DNA of 64,000 bases from an uncultured Riemerella sp. (GCA_938037185.1 CALHQK010000095.1:5284-69283); one strand, 5' to 3'; numbered from the stretch's first letter, positions 44,827-55,300 are shown. Made by a program: numbers and translations. The notes: a model not told the origin generated them from the sequence alone.

Positions 44827-47346
44827 TTATTCTGAAACATTTTCTGTGTTTTCCGTATTTTCTCCTTCTTCGGGTTGTTCTTCGGAATCTTCCACATCTT
44901 TATCCATTTCTACTTTCGCCACCGCCGCGATTTCATCACTTCCTTTTAGATTGATAAGTTTCACCCCTTGGGTATTTCTTCCCATCACGCGCAGTTCCTC
45001 CACTGCCATACGGATAGCCACACCAGATTTATTGATAATCATCAGACCATCTTCATCTGTTACATTTTGTATCGCGATGAGTTTTCCTGTTTTTTCAGTG
45101 ATATTTAGGGTGATAACTCCTTTTCCACCTCTGTTGGTAACTCTGTAGTCTTCCACTGCGGTTCTCTTTCCGTAGCCTTTTTCAGAAACAACCAAAACAG
45201 ATTCTTTCTCCAAATCATTAGCGATAATCATACCGATTACTTCATCATTATCCTCTAATGTAATACCTCTCACCCCGATAGAAGTTCTTCCCACGGCTCT
45301 TACTTTTTCCTCTGGGAAACGGATACATTTACCATTTTTAGTAGCAATCATGATTTCGGATTCACCCGTGGTCAGTCTTGCTTCTAAAAGCTGGTCATCT
45401 TCACGAATTTCTATGGCATTTACCCCATTTACTCTCGGTCTAGAATATGCCTCCAACGAAGTTTTCTTGATAACACCATTTTTGGTAACCATCACCACAT
45501 ACATGCTGTTTACATAGTCTGCATCTTTCAGGTCATTGGTTCTGATGTACGCCTTGATTTTATCATCTGGCTCAATGTTGATAAGGTTCTGAACCGCTCT
45601 TCCTTTGGCTGTTTTAGAGCCTTCTGGAATTTCAAATACGCGCAGCCAGTAGCATTTTCCTTTCTCTGTGAAGAACATCATATACTGGTGATTGGTAGCG
45701 GATACGATGTATTCCAAGAAGTCTTCATCACGGGTCGTTGCGGCTTTATTACCTACACCACCTCTAGACTGCACTTTGTATTCAGAAAGCAGAGTTCTCT
45801 TAATGTATCCTGCGTGAGAAATCGTAAGCACCACCTGCTCATTTGGGATAATGTCTTCTATGGACATTTCACCGCCTGAATAGTCAATTTCTGATTTTCT
45901 TTCGTCTCCGTATTTTTCTTTGATTTCAAGAAGCTCGTTCTTTATAATCTCAAATCTTCTGCCCTCATTAGATAGGATATCTTCTAAATCAGCGATAATC
46001 TTCATGATTTCCTCGTATTCATCACGAATTTTATCCAATTCCATTCCTGTAAGACGAGCAAGTCTTAAATCAAGAATAGCCTGTGCTTGAATTTCAGAAA
46101 GTTCAAATTCTGCTATCAAACCTTCCTTCGCTGCCTGTGGATTGGCACTATGTCTAATAATCGCTATTGCCTTATCCAGCGTATCCTGAGTAGCAATCAC
46201 CTTCATATACCCCTCCAAAATATGAGCTCTTTCTTTTGCTTTTTTCAGCTCGTATTCTGTTCTTCTGGTTACTACATCATGTCTATGTTCTACAAAATTA
46301 TAGATAATATCCTTTAAATTAAGCTGTTGCGGTCTTCCACCAACCAGCGCAATATTATTGATACTAAATGAAGTCTGCAGAGCTGTATACTTATATAATA
46401 GGTTAAGCACCACATTTGGAATCGCATCGTTTTTCAATTCATAAACCACACGAAGTCCCTCCCTGTCAGATTCATCACGGATTTCATAAATCCCTGGTAT
46501 TTTATCTTCTTTTACTAATTCTGCCGTTCGCTCTATCATATCTGCCTTATTCACTTGATAAGGCACCTCTGTTACTACGATAGCATTTCGGTTTCCTATT
46601 TCCTCAAATTTCACTTTTCCTCTCAACACCACTCGCCCTCGCCCTGTATGGAAAGCATCTCTCACACCATCATAGCCATAGATAATTCCTCCCGTAGGGA
46701 AATCTGGAGCGATGATGTGTTTCATCAGTTCATCTATGGTAATATCCCTGTTATCAATATACGCACAGATAGCATCTATACTCTCGCTAAGGTTATGCGG
46801 AGCCATATTGGTAGCCATCCCTACCGCGATACCAGAACTTCCGTTTACCAAAAGTGTAGGAATTCTCGTAGGGAGAACCGTAGGCTCTTTGGTTGTATCA
46901 TCAAAGTTATTCTGAAAATCAACCGTTTCTTTATCTAAATCAGAAAGAATTTCATCTGAGATTTTTTTCAGCCTTGCTTCCGTGTAACGCATCGCTGCTG
47001 GAGGGTCACCATCCATAGAACCGAAGTTTCCCTGTCCATCGACCATAGGGTATCTCAAGCTCCACGGCTGCGCCATACGCACCATAGCATCATATACAGA
47101 GCTGTCTCCGTGAGGGTGGTATTTACCCAAAACATCCCCTACGATTCTGGCTGATTTCAAATGTTTTTTATTGGAAAAAACTCCCAAATCATACATACCA
47201 TACAGAACCCTTCTGTGAACGGGTTTCAGACCATCTCTTACATCAGGCAATGCACGGGAAACAATCACCGACATCGAATAGTCTATGTAAGAGGACTTCA
47301 TTTCATCAACAATGTTGATAGGAATTAACTTTTCTCCTGCGTTCAT
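44827..47346 (-). CDS. gyrA: DNA gyrase subunit A
   Basis: This 839-aa breakage-reunion subunit of type II topoisomerase forms A2B2 with GyrB and introduces negative supercoils. Catalytic Tyr121 is in PPAAMRYTE. The quinolone region reads [12 protein letters not shown], keeping Ser82 and Asp86, so no classical resistance change is present. The C-terminal pinwheel has a GyrA-box variant QSRGGVG and ends in a long acidic tail. The start [11 protein letters not shown] is standard. Confidence 0.97.
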   Translation of the reverse strand: MNAGEKLIPINIVDEMKSSYIDYSMSVIVSRALPDVRDGLKPVHRRVLYGMYDLGVFSNKKHLKSARIVGDVLGKYHPHGDSSVYDAMVRMAQPWSLRYPMVDGQGNFGSMDGDPPAAMRYTEARLKKISDEILSDLDKETVDFQNNFDDTTKEPTVLPTRIPTLLVNGSSGIAVGMATNMAPHNLSESIDAICAYIDNRDITIDELMKHIIAPDFPTGGIIYGYDGVRDAFHTGRGRVVLRGKVKFEEIGNRNAIVVTEVPYQVNKADMIERTAELVKEDKIPGIYEIRDESDREGLRVVYELKNDAIPNVVLNLLYKYTALQTSFSINNIALVGGRPQQLNLKDIIYNFVEHRHDVVTRRTEYELKKAKERAHILEGYMKVIATQDTLDKAIAIIRHSANPQAAKEGLIAEFELSEIQAQAILDLRLARLTGMELDKIRDEYEEIMKIIADLEDILSNEGRRFEIIKNELLEIKEKYGDERKSEIDYSGGEMSIEDIIPNEQVVLTISHAGYIKRTLLSEYKVQSRGGVGNKAATTRDEDFLEYIVSATNHQYMMFFTEKGKCYWLRVFEIPEGSKTAKGRAVQNLINIEPDDKIKAYIRTNDLKDADYVNSMYVVMVTKNGVIKKTSLEAYSRPRVNGVNAIEIREDDQLLEARLTTGESEIMIATKNGKCIRFPEEKVRAVGRTSIGVRGITLEDNDEVIGMIIANDLEKESVLVVSEKGYGKRTAVEDYRVTNRGGKGVITLNITEKTGKLIAIQNVTDEDGLMIINKSGVAIRMAVEELRVMGRNTQGVKLINLKGSDEIAAVAKVEMDKDVEDSEEQPEEGENTENTENVSE

Positions 47347-47495
47347 TTATTTTTATTAAAGTTATATGAATCAGTGCTTTATGCACCACTATTTACATCT
47401 ATTTTTTCTTTTCTGCGATGAGAAACAAATAACATGGCAATTTATGAAAATTTGATTACTTTTACAAAAAAAATTAAGTTAAAAATTTCACAAAA

Positions 47496-47804
47496 ATGGC
47501 AATACTCAGTATCACTTTTCACACAGAAGAACACAAGATAAATGATTGGAATTCCTTTTTAGAAGAAGAACTTTTAGCAATTATCAAAAATTTCAGCAGG
47601 AAATACATCATTTCCGAAGTTGAATCAGAAATGCTCTCCGAAGGTAAAAACACCAATATTTTATTATTCTTTGATAATCAATCAGATAGGATTTATTTTT
47701 TGGAAAATGAACTTCCGCATATTTCAAATAAAATTTTTGATAAATTTAGTGAAAGTGTATTGATTTTCAATACTTTTCTAAACAAAATAGAATCAAACAT
47801 CTAA
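47496..47804 (+). CDS. Hypothetical protein, 102 aa
   Basis: This is a soluble protein, with residues 1-25 alternating hydrophobic and polar and a central [12 protein letters not shown]. It has no signal, helix pair or motif I can name. Its stop overlaps the 3' end of the convergent HD gene by 12 bases. It is divergent from gyrA. Confidence 0.55.
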   Translation: MAILSITFHTEEHKINDWNSFLEEELLAIIKNFSRKYIISEVESEMLSEGKNTNILLFFDNQSDRIYFLENELPHISNKIFDKFSESVLIFNTFLNKIESNI

Positions 47805-48432
47805 CCCTGAATTCCATTCTTTATAAAACTGCTCCAAAAACACCAGCATAAAACTATGCCTTTCCTCTGCTAATTCCCTTCCTTTATCAGTATTCATAAG
47901 GTTTTTCAGCAGGAGCAGTTTTTCATAAAAATGATTGATTGTCGTACCATTGGATTTTTTATATTCTTCCTTGGCCTGATGGATATTCGGCTGAATATCT
48001 GGATTATAAATCGGATTATTTTTATATCCTCCAAAATTAAAAGTCCGTGCTATCCCGATAGCCCCCATCGCATCCAGTCTATCCGCATCCTGCACGATTT
48101 CGAGCTCTTTGGTCTTTTCTATCGTTTCGCCTTTATTTTTAAATGATGATAAATAAAATCTGCTCTATCACCTGAGCCTCCACTCCTATTTCATTAAGGA
48201 ATTTTTCAGAAATCTCAAGCGCCAAGGTTTCATCTCCGTTATGAAATTTTGGGTCGGCAATATCGTGTAATAAAGCCGAAATTTCCACAATTTCTTGATT
48301 GCAGTTTTCTGTTTTAGCAATGAGCTTTGCAAGTCGCCAAACCCGCTCGGTATGGAACCAATCATGCCCTGCCTCTGCTCCTTCCAAGGTTTTCTTTACA
48401 AAATCTATGGTCAGAGATATATTTTGATTCAT
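47793..48432 (-). pseudogene. HD-domain phosphohydrolase, frame disrupted
   Basis: The first part (48432-48139) has GHDWFHTERVWRLA and the HD motif LLHDIADPKFH; the second (to 47793) has [17 protein letters not shown] and FNFGGYKN, both characteristic of one YedJ-like HD phosphohydrolase of about 215 aa. Between them near 48140-48150 the frame shifts in an ATC ATC ATT repeat. Removing one base joins the frames as [12 protein letters not shown], but a longer out-of-frame deletion is also possible. The metal site is split over the two pieces, so activity is doubtful. Confidence 0.72.
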
Positions 48433-48433
48433 T

Positions 48434-51115
48434 TTAGTTTTCTTTAAACGGAATTTCAGGATTTAATATTTCTAAAATAATGTTTTTAATGGAATTCATA
48501 CAGATACTAACATTCTCATTATCAATATTTTCATTGTCATAAATCTTCAAAGTCTGAACGCCCTTCCCTATTTCCGCAAAACTCCAAATGCCGCACTGCA
48601 GCTGATTGACCGCAAAACCTTTGTTATGCAAGGCCATATACGCATAAATACTCAGCTGTAAAGCCTGTTTGCTGTCCGCATTGCTTATGAAATCTTCCAA
48701 TTTTTCCTCCTTTGGTTTCACGGAAAGATTTTTAGCTTTTGCAGTTTTAAAATCTATCACTCGCAACACCCCATTTAGGCGATCTATACGGTCTATATAA
48801 CCAACAAAATTAATTTTTTCTCCATTTTCATCCAGTGAAAACTCTGCATTGATTTTCTCTTCTAAACTTATGATTTCTAAAGAGTTACCAGCTTTAATTA
48901 AACCTAAATCATAATCCAAAATATGCTCTACCACCTTGGCTGCCATTGATTTATGAATGTAGTTCATTCCTCGTTCATAGAGCTCTGGCTGGTGTTTAAG
49001 TTTAATAATTGCAGCATTAATAGCCTCATCTATTTTTGGTTTTAAATCTTCTATATCACTTGCTTTCAGGATTTTACCTTTTTTACCTTTATACAAATCA
49101 TCCAAAGCATAATGCACCAAATTCCCATAGTTTCGCTGCGAAAGCTCCTCTTCTATCTCCTCTGTTTCCCTTGCTTTTAAGATGTTATTTAAGTAAAAAT
49201 CAATCGGATTATAGAGATAAGAAATCAAATGCGATGCTGAAATTCTGCCTTTCCATTCATTTAGTTTTTCTAAAACTTTTTCTGTTTTTTCTATGATTAT
49301 CGGCTCCTGCAGAATCGGTTCAGAGGTGTTTTCTATCACGATATGCTCTATTTTATGAGGACTTTCCATTTCCATTTGGGTGATAAATCTACTTTTCTCA
49401 CCCGTATTCACTCCAGAACCTAAGGCATTGTATAACAGATAGATATTTTTAGAATTTTGCAGCAAACGGTAGAAATGGTAGGCATAAATACTATCATTTT
49501 CCAAAAAAGTATTCAGCCCAAAATTCCTTCTCACATCGAACGGAAGATAGGTATTTTGCGTATTCCCCAGCGGCAGTTTTCCTTCATTTACAGAAAGCAG
49601 AATAATATTTTCAAAATCCAAAAGACGAGTTTCTAAAAGCCCCATAAACTGCAGTCCCTCAAGTGGTTCACCCTGAAAATCCAAGTTTTCTGAATTGACA
49701 AGCTGATTCATCAAAACCTCCAGCGCATCTATAGAAATCTCAAAATCATAGTCTTTCATATGATTTTTTAGAATCTTAAATGTCGTTTCAAAAAGAGAAA
49801 CATTTTCATATAAAATATCATCTATTTCTCTGAATTTCAACTGATAACAAAAATTAGACAAATCCTCCAGCAGTTCAGCAGCTGTTCTCTTCTCAAAAAG
49901 CTGAAAATAAGAAAGCTCGCCCAAATGCTCCTGCATCATTTTTTTCGAAATATAAACGATGTTTTCGTCTTCTATTTTAGCCGTAAATTGGTCTATGATT
50001 TTTCGGTCTTCTTCATTATCTGGGAACTCCTCCAAAACCGAAAAAACATCCAAATAATAGTAGAATTTATCATTTTTTTCAAGCTGTTTTTGTAGGTAAA
50101 AAAGCTTCTTAACCGCTCCACTGAAACCAAGATTCTTGATAGGAAATCCCATCGTGATATTCAGATTATCCACAAAACTCACCGCATCCAGACTCGGCAG
50201 AAGCAGGTTTTCATCTAATAAAACAACCGCCGTTTTAGAATAATTTTCTTTTGGAATTTCTTGTAAAATTTCAGGCAGAATTTTGGTTTGGGCTACATTC
50301 CCCGCAACCTCATAGACCTTGATATTTTTCTCTTCACAAAAACTATTTTCTACCCACTGGAATTTTCGGTTTTCATTAAATTCCTTCCAGTGCATATGTT
50401 TTCTCAGAAACTTTCCAGCCTCCTGTTTTAGGTCTTTTATGTAATATTCATCTGCTTGGAAAAAGCATTCTGCTTTCCCTTTTTGGAGCAGTTCCCGAAT
50501 CAGTTTTTCCTCCAAAGGCGTAAGCGCATTAAAGCCACAAAAAACAAACTTTGCTTCCGTTTCCTCCGCGAAATCGCTTATTTTCTCTCTCACCATTTCG
50601 TGAATCATCCCATCAGTCGCCCAGCCTTTTGCTTGGAGATTTTCCTTTAATTTAGGTAAAAAAACATTCATCTTTTTCCAAAAATTAAGGTTTCGTTTCC
50701 TCGCATTATCTCCATCACCCAGCGTTTCGCCCCAGTTTTTAATTCGCTCATCATCAAGCATATATTCCAAAACAGCCTTGTCCTCTTCGCTGAATTTAAG
50801 CATATCATCCCAGTCTTTCAGCAAAGTAGGAAACCATTTTAGGAAGTTTTCCAAAGTTTCTTCGGGATAAATTTTCTTATAAACATCATACCCAAAAAGC
50901 CACAGAGATATTCCCTGAATGTGCTGTTTTCCAGATATTTTCTTAATCAATTCATCCACCGTAAAAAACTCAGGCAAAAAACCTTCGTATTTCTGCTCTT
51001 TTAGGATTTGTTTCAAAAAAACTACGGGTCTTTTCCCTGGTAAAACGACTACAGTCTGGGATAAATCCGAAGTTTCTGATAATAATTCCGAAATAATTTT
51101 TGAGAGAAATTTCAT
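48434..51115 (-). CDS. PD-(D/E)XK nuclease family protein (AddB-like)
   Basis: This 893-aa protein has inactive-helicase-like N-terminal domains and a C-terminal RecB-type nuclease with SHLISYLYNPIDFYL, a Glu/Asp block, and VIDFKTAK (Asp-x-Lys) before the final helix. It corresponds to the AddB partner of the AddAB recombination nuclease that processes double-strand ends; AddA is not in the window. No Cys cluster of the Gram-positive AddB type is obvious. It ends one base before the HD gene start. Confidence 0.78.
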   Translation of the reverse strand: MKFLSKIISELLSETSDLSQTVVVLPGKRPVVFLKQILKEQKYEGFLPEFFTVDELIKKISGKQHIQGISLWLFGYDVYKKIYPEETLENFLKWFPTLLKDWDDMLKFSEEDKAVLEYMLDDERIKNWGETLGDGDNARKRNLNFWKKMNVFLPKLKENLQAKGWATDGMIHEMVREKISDFAEETEAKFVFCGFNALTPLEEKLIRELLQKGKAECFFQADEYYIKDLKQEAGKFLRKHMHWKEFNENRKFQWVENSFCEEKNIKVYEVAGNVAQTKILPEILQEIPKENYSKTAVVLLDENLLLPSLDAVSFVDNLNITMGFPIKNLGFSGAVKKLFYLQKQLEKNDKFYYYLDVFSVLEEFPDNEEDRKIIDQFTAKIEDENIVYISKKMMQEHLGELSYFQLFEKRTAAELLEDLSNFCYQLKFREIDDILYENVSLFETTFKILKNHMKDYDFEISIDALEVLMNQLVNSENLDFQGEPLEGLQFMGLLETRLLDFENIILLSVNEGKLPLGNTQNTYLPFDVRRNFGLNTFLENDSIYAYHFYRLLQNSKNIYLLYNALGSGVNTGEKSRFITQMEMESPHKIEHIVIENTSEPILQEPIIIEKTEKVLEKLNEWKGRISASHLISYLYNPIDFYLNNILKARETEEIEEELSQRNYGNLVHYALDDLYKGKKGKILKASDIEDLKPKIDEAINAAIIKLKHQPELYERGMNYIHKSMAAKVVEHILDYDLGLIKAGNSLEIISLEEKINAEFSLDENGEKINFVGYIDRIDRLNGVLRVIDFKTAKAKNLSVKPKEEKLEDFISNADSKQALQLSIYAYMALHNKGFAVNQLQCGIWSFAEIGKGVQTLKIYDNENIDNENVSICMNSIKNIILEILNPEIPFKEN

Positions 51116-51133
51116 CTATTTTTTTATTTCCTA

Positions 51134-51163
51134 CAAAGATAAAACTAAAAAATGACACTCAAA
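51134..51163 (-). promoter_or_regulatory. Promoter of the addB-like gene
   Basis: On the minus strand TTTG (51160-51163), an 18-bp spacer and TATCTTTG (51134-51141) match the consensus, 19 bases before the start codon at 51115. Confidence 0.7.
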
Positions 51164-51183
51164 TTTAATTGAAATGTCATTTT
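51147..51183. repeat. Inverted repeat between divergent genes
   Basis: AAAATGACA and TGTCATTTT are perfect 9-bp arms around about 17 bases, embedded in the divergent promoter region of the addB-like gene and the small membrane gene at 51225. Its position inside a promoter speaks for an operator rather than a terminator. Confidence 0.4.
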
Positions 51184-51196
51184 ACCATATTTTTCA

Positions 51197-51204
51197 TACT
51201 TTTG
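51197..51204 (+). promoter_or_regulatory. Candidate -7 box for 51225-51530
   Basis: TACTTTTG fits TAnnTTTG 21 bases before the ATG at 51225. No -33 element is seen at normal spacing. Confidence 0.45.
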
Positions 51205-51224
51205 TATATTTATATCATTTTTCA

Positions 51225-51530
51225 ATGAAATTAAAAAAAGAATTAAAACCAGTATTGCGTGATACTCTGATTTATATTGTCGCATTGGTGGGTATTTTTT
51301 TTATTATACTTTTTTTTCTATTACTAAGTAACAATAATGAGGAATTAGATTTATTACCACTTATTGTTCTATTCATTTTCCTCCCTTTATATGCTCTTGT
51401 ATTTAGCTTCTTCTTTTTAGTCTACATCTACATTAAATGTTTTTGGACAAAGAATAAATGGTATTTACTTTTAATTATGCTAATTCTTACATTTATGTTT
51501 TTCTGTATTTGGCGACTTAAAAACTTATAA
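51225..51530 (+). CDS. Small membrane protein, 101 aa
   Basis: From the ATG at 51225 (MKLKKELKPVL) the protein has three hydrophobic helices and a basic start. The frame opens upstream at 51174, but that would place the promoter box inside the gene. I recognise no family. It is divergent from the addB-like gene and convergent with rsmG. Confidence 0.55.
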   Translation: MKLKKELKPVLRDTLIYIVALVGIFFIILFFLLLSNNNEELDLLPLIVLFIFLPLYALVFSFFFLVYIYIKCFWTKNKWYLLLIMLILTFMFFCIWRLKNL

Positions 51531-51538
51531 TTAAATCA

Positions 51539-52174
51539 CTATGAATTAAAATTTCCTTTTGATAAATACACCACTTTTTTGGTATCGAAAATTTCTTCTT
51601 CAAAATAATTTTTCAGCTGAAAAATCTCACAGCGAAGCCCTGCCAGTTCCTCCGCCAAATCTCCTCCTTTGAGATAAAGCACGCCGTTATGCTTTTCATT
51701 GAATTGCTCTTTTTCAAATTTCCCTTTCAGCCATCGCAAAAACTCAGGCATCTGGGTAACAGCCCTGCTCACCACAAAATGAAACTTTTCTTTCAGTTTT
51801 TCAGCTCTTCCATGCACTGCGGTCACATTTTTCAGCCCAAGTCCCTCCGAAACAGCTTCCACCACTTTTATTTTCTTGCCGATGGAATCTATCAGCGTAA
51901 AACTCACCTCTGGAAAAAGAATAGCCAGCGGAATCCCAGGAAATCCGCCTCCAGTGCCGATATCCAGCACCTTGGTGCCATCAGCAAAAGGCATTACTTT
52001 GGCAATTCCGAGCGAATGCAGTATGTGCTTTTCATAAAGCCCATCCATGTCTTTTCGGGAAATGACATTTATTTTCTCGTTCCATTCGGTGTATAGCTGT
52101 TCCAGTTTTTCAAACTGCTGTTTTTGTTCATCAGTGATTTCTGGAAAATATTTTAAAATAAGTGATACAGACAT
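51539..52174 (-). CDS. rsmG: 16S rRNA (guanine-527-N7)-methyltransferase
   Basis: This 211-aa GidB/RsmG protein has the SAM-binding motif LDIGTGGGFPGIPLAI, the preceding NVISRKD and HILHSL family blocks and FVVSRAV. It methylates N7 of G527 in 16S rRNA; loss of function gives low-level streptomycin resistance in many bacteria. The frame is complete. Confidence 0.95.
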   Translation of the reverse strand: MSVSLILKYFPEITDEQKQQFEKLEQLYTEWNEKINVISRKDMDGLYEKHILHSLGIAKVMPFADGTKVLDIGTGGGFPGIPLAILFPEVSFTLIDSIGKKIKVVEAVSEGLGLKNVTAVHGRAEKLKEKFHFVVSRAVTQMPEFLRWLKGKFEKEQFNEKHNGVLYLKGGDLAEELAGLRCEIFQLKNYFEEEIFDTKKVVYLSKGNFNS

Positions 52175-52206
52175 TTTTTAGAATTGATTTTTACAAAAAT
52201 ACATAA

Positions 52207-52241
52207 AAAACTTCGACAAAGCGATGCCTTGCCGAAGTTAA
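52207..52241 (-). terminator. Terminator after the aminotransferase gene
   Basis: AACTTCG (52209-52215) and CGAAGTT (52233-52239) pair and are followed on the minus strand by TTTTTT. It separates the aminotransferase from rsmG. Confidence 0.75.
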
Positions 52242-52258
52242 TTTTATTTAGATAAAAT

Positions 52259-53446
52259 TTATTTATTCAATAATTCTTTTATTCTTCTCATTGCCTCTAC
52301 CAGCTGCTCTTCTGATGCTGCGTAAGAGAAACGGATACAGTTTTTGTCTCCGAAAGACACACCGCCCACTGTTGCTACATGTGCTTTTTCTAAAAGATAC
52401 ATCGCAAAATCATCAGAATCATTGATTTTCACGCCATCCAAAGTCTGACCTATGTAATGAGAAATATCTGGGAACATATAAAAAGCTCCTTTTGGTTTGT
52501 TAATTTTGAAACCTTTTATTTCTTTTAAAAGACTGAAAACCAGTTCCCTTCTCTTTTCAAAGCTATCAATCATGTATTTGTATTCAGAAGGATTGGTTTC
52601 TAATGCTGTAATAGAAGCTCTCTGCGCAATGGTATTCGCTCCAGAAGTCATCTGTCCCTGCACCTTGTCACAAGCGGCAGCAAGCCAAGTAGGACACGCA
52701 GAATAACCTATTCTCCATCCTGTCATCGCGAAAGCCTTTGACATTCCGTTGATTACAGCAGTCTGCTCATACACTTGCGGAAACTCGGCGATGGATGTAT
52801 GTTTTCCACCATAATTGATAAATTCATAAATTTCATCAGAAATAATGGTAATTTGTGGATATTTTGCGATAACATTTGCAATAGCCTCCAATTCTTCTCT
52901 TTCGTAGAAACTTCCAGAAGGGTTACATGGAGAACTGAATAGCAAAGCCTTAGTTTTAGGAGTAATTGCTGCTTCCAGCTGAGCCGCTGTCATCTTGAAA
53001 TCTGTATCTATCGTTGTATTGACAAAAACAGAAACACCACCCATCATTTTTACCATTTCATCATAACTCACCCAGTAAGGCGTTGGTAGGATAACTTCGT
53101 CACCATCATTTACAACAGAAGCCAATACATTGAAAATAGATTGTTTCGCTCCGTTAGAAACGCAGATTTGGTTTGGTTTGTAGTCAAGATTATTATCTCT
53201 TTTTAGTTTTTTACAAACCGCCTCACGAAGTTCTAAAAACCCTGTAACAGGCGAATAGTGGCTGTAATTTTGGTGAATAGCATCTATCGCTGCTCGTTTG
53301 ATATTATCTGGAACATCAAAATCAGGCTCTCCCAATGTAAGGCTTATCACATCTATTCCTTGACTTTTCATTTCTCTGGCTTTATTAGTCATCACGAAAG
53401 TCTTGGAATAGCTCAATCTATTGAGTCTATCAGAAAGTTTTTCCAT
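52259..53446 (-). CDS. Pyridoxal phosphate-dependent aminotransferase (aspartate type)
   Basis: This 395-aa class I aminotransferase of the Ib aspartate/prephenate group has the PLP lysine 237 in GMSKAFAMTGWR, the SNGAKQSIFN cofactor loop, SSPCNPSG and the C-terminal NCIRFSYA with the substrate-binding Arg. It most likely transfers the amino group between aspartate and 2-oxoglutarate. It is a single-gene unit with its own terminator. Confidence 0.9.
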   Translation of the reverse strand: MEKLSDRLNRLSYSKTFVMTNKAREMKSQGIDVISLTLGEPDFDVPDNIKRAAIDAIHQNYSHYSPVTGFLELREAVCKKLKRDNNLDYKPNQICVSNGAKQSIFNVLASVVNDGDEVILPTPYWVSYDEMVKMMGGVSVFVNTTIDTDFKMTAAQLEAAITPKTKALLFSSPCNPSGSFYEREELEAIANVIAKYPQITIISDEIYEFINYGGKHTSIAEFPQVYEQTAVINGMSKAFAMTGWRIGYSACPTWLAAACDKVQGQMTSGANTIAQRASITALETNPSEYKYMIDSFEKRRELVFSLLKEIKGFKINKPKGAFYMFPDISHYIGQTLDGVKINDSDDFAMYLLEKAHVATVGGVSFGDKNCIRFSYAASEEQLVEAMRRIKELLNK

Positions 53447-53495
53447 TTTTATTCAATTTTTTACAAAGTTAATCAAATTAAAATTATTTCTACTT

Positions 53496-53861
53496 TTATT
53501 TTGTATCGTTTTTATTTTCAAAGAATATTTTTAGATTTTCTAAATTTTTCTTCTCGCTTCCCACGAAAATTTCTTTTTCGGTAAGAAAAACAGGGCGTTT
53601 CAGAAAACTATAATGGTCTAAAATCAAGTTCTTAAAATCCTCTTCTTTCAGCGTTTTCACATCTATTTCTCTTGCCTTTATCTGTGTAGATTTTTTACTA
53701 AAAAGCGCCTCATAACTTCCTGTGATTTTGTACATTTCCTGAAGTTCTTTGCTGGTTACATTCTCGGATTTCAGTTCTCTGATTTCCCAGTCTGTAAGGT
53801 CAAATTCAGACATTATTCTCTTACAGGTGCTGCATGTTTTTAGATAAAATACTTTTTTCAT
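53496..53861 (-). CDS. ArsC/Spx-family thioredoxin-fold protein
   Basis: This 121-aa protein begins with FYLKTCSTCKR, a CxxC redox site at Cys10-Cys13, and has the KRPVFL block with the cis-Pro and Arg of the ArsC/YffB family. Proteins of this size in Bacteroidota are annotated as arsenate reductase-like, but true arsenate reduction is unproven, and no ars genes lie nearby. It could be a redox-active regulator or glutathione-independent reductase. Confidence 0.78.
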   Translation of the reverse strand: MKKVFYLKTCSTCKRIMSEFDLTDWEIRELKSENVTSKELQEMYKITGSYEALFSKKSTQIKAREIDVKTLKEEDFKNLILDHYSFLKRPVFLTEKEIFVGSEKKNLENLKIFFENKNDTK

Positions 53862-53889
53862 TATAAATCAATTCCCACAAAGATAAATA

Positions 53890-53919
53890 AAAAAGCCCAA
53901 ACAAATGCTTGGACTTTTA
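53890..53919 (-). terminator. Terminator after 53923-54864
   Basis: AAAAGTCCA and TGGGCTTTT pair with a G-U and are followed on the minus strand by TTTTTT. It lies a few bases past the stop codon. Confidence 0.7.
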
Positions 53920-53922
53920 ATT

Positions 53923-54864
53923 TTATTCAGAATCATCAGAAGCTTCGTTTGCTGGCTCCTGTACATAATATTCAAACGACTGATTTTTAGAATTATATAT
54001 CACAACATAAGAAGAATTCTGATTTTCTATAATTACCCCATCCTGAGGCGCTTTTACAAGGTCGGAAGTATCCATATAGATAGATGCCCCTTTCTTGAAA
54101 CTTCTCACTTTGTATCTCGTTGGGTAATTTTGTGCAAATGCAATATAAGGCTTTTTGGTTGCTTCATTAGAACATATCACCAAAAGTCTAGAATATTGTC
54201 TTTCGTTGTCATCCAAAATTACAGCAATATCCTTTATCCCATCTGCGTCAAAGTCTCCTGATGCCAAAGTAGATTTTGCCCTGCTTTCATTTTGGGCAAT
54301 TTTATAATTTCCTCCATTTACATATTTATTATTTTCTTCTATCAGTATTTTTTTCATAACAGAAGGCAGTGCAGAATAAGGCGCTAATGAAAAGTTATTC
54401 TTAAAATCTTCAAAACTATAAGTCGGAATAATCATATTCTCATTGAGAGAAATAGGATTATTTTTCGCACTTGGGTATTGCGTAGGGTCATTGAGATAAG
54501 CGGTTTTAAACTCCTGACCTTCATTTTCATAATGTATAAAAACTCTGTCGCCAAACTTTAATTTCTGTCCATTAGGAAGCGATACCGCATTGGCAATCAA
54601 TGAGTAAGATTGATACGGCGATTCTTCATCATAGCCTTCTGTATTCTTCAAAGAATCAGCATTAATAGTTGTAGAATCTTTCTTCACAACAAGAGAATCA
54701 TTTTTGACAATAGCATTTTTTGCTTCATTTTTATTAGAAAATGCAAAATAACCTCCTATCAAAAGAACAAGAGCCAACGCCACTCCTCCCACTATATACA
54801 GGGATTTTTTAGAAATTGTAATATTTTCTTTTTTTTCCTGATTGAAATCATTATTATTTTCCAT
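53923..54864 (-). CDS. Membrane-anchored hypothetical protein, 313 aa
   Basis: A short cytoplasmic N-terminus (MENNNDFNQEKK) is followed by one membrane helix (about 24-46) and a large extracytoplasmic part, which contains SGDFDADGIKDIAV, an FG-GAP/VCBS-like calcium loop. The tail is acidic. Nothing else points to a function. It is a single gene upstream of the ArsC-like gene on the same strand. Confidence 0.65.
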   Translation of the reverse strand: MENNNDFNQEKKENITISKKSLYIVGGVALALVLLIGGYFAFSNKNEAKNAIVKNDSLVVKKDSTTINADSLKNTEGYDEESPYQSYSLIANAVSLPNGQKLKFGDRVFIHYENEGQEFKTAYLNDPTQYPSAKNNPISLNENMIIPTYSFEDFKNNFSLAPYSALPSVMKKILIEENNKYVNGGNYKIAQNESRAKSTLASGDFDADGIKDIAVILDDNERQYSRLLVICSNEATKKPYIAFAQNYPTRYKVRSFKKGASIYMDTSDLVKAPQDGVIIENQNSSYVVIYNSKNQSFEYYVQEPANEASDDSE

Positions 54865-54931
54865 AGATAAAAAGTATTTATTACAAATATATAAATTATC
54901 TGACTAAAAACAAAGGCTTTGCGATATTACT

Positions 54932-55291
54932 TTATTTCAAAAGCTGACTTCCTAAATACACCGCAGAAAGCCCCAATGCAATGCTCAATGTCAAGTACAA
55001 AACCAAAATTCCATACTGTCCGTTTTGCCAAAGAGTGATGTTTTCCATAGAAAATGTGGAAAATGTAGTAAATCCGCCACAAAATCCTGTAACCATAAGG
55101 TATTTCAGATATTCATTTTCTTTGCATAAAGAAGAAAATATTCCAATGAAAAAACATCCCAAAACATTGGCCAAGAGTGTTCCAAGAGGAAAAGAGCCTG
55201 CCATCGGTAGTTTATGAGCATAATTAGAAATCATAAACCTAAAAATACTCCCCACTCCTCCCCCTATGAAAACATATATCAGGGCTTTCAT
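54932..55291 (-). CDS. crcB: Fluoride ion channel
   Basis: This 119-aa four-helix protein of the Fluc/CrcB family has GGGVGSIFRF near the start, the pore block GTLLANVLGCFFIG and TGFCGGFTTFSTFS. It exports fluoride as an antiparallel dimer. I looked for a fluoride riboswitch upstream and saw none. It lies 9 bases after trxB on the same strand. Confidence 0.93.
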   Translation of the reverse strand: MKALIYVFIGGGVGSIFRFMISNYAHKLPMAGSFPLGTLLANVLGCFFIGIFSSLCKENEYLKYLMVTGFCGGFTTFSTFSMENITLWQNGQYGILVLYLTLSIALGLSAVYLGSQLLK

Positions 55292-55300
55292 AGTAGTTTT

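Noticed and set aside
45000..47346. Quinolone-resistance change in gyrA
   Set aside because: The key residues (Ser82 and Asp86 in GDSSVYD) are the wild-type ones.
55292..55300. Fluoride riboswitch before crcB
   Set aside because: Only nine bases separate crcB from trxB and no riboswitch fold is visible.
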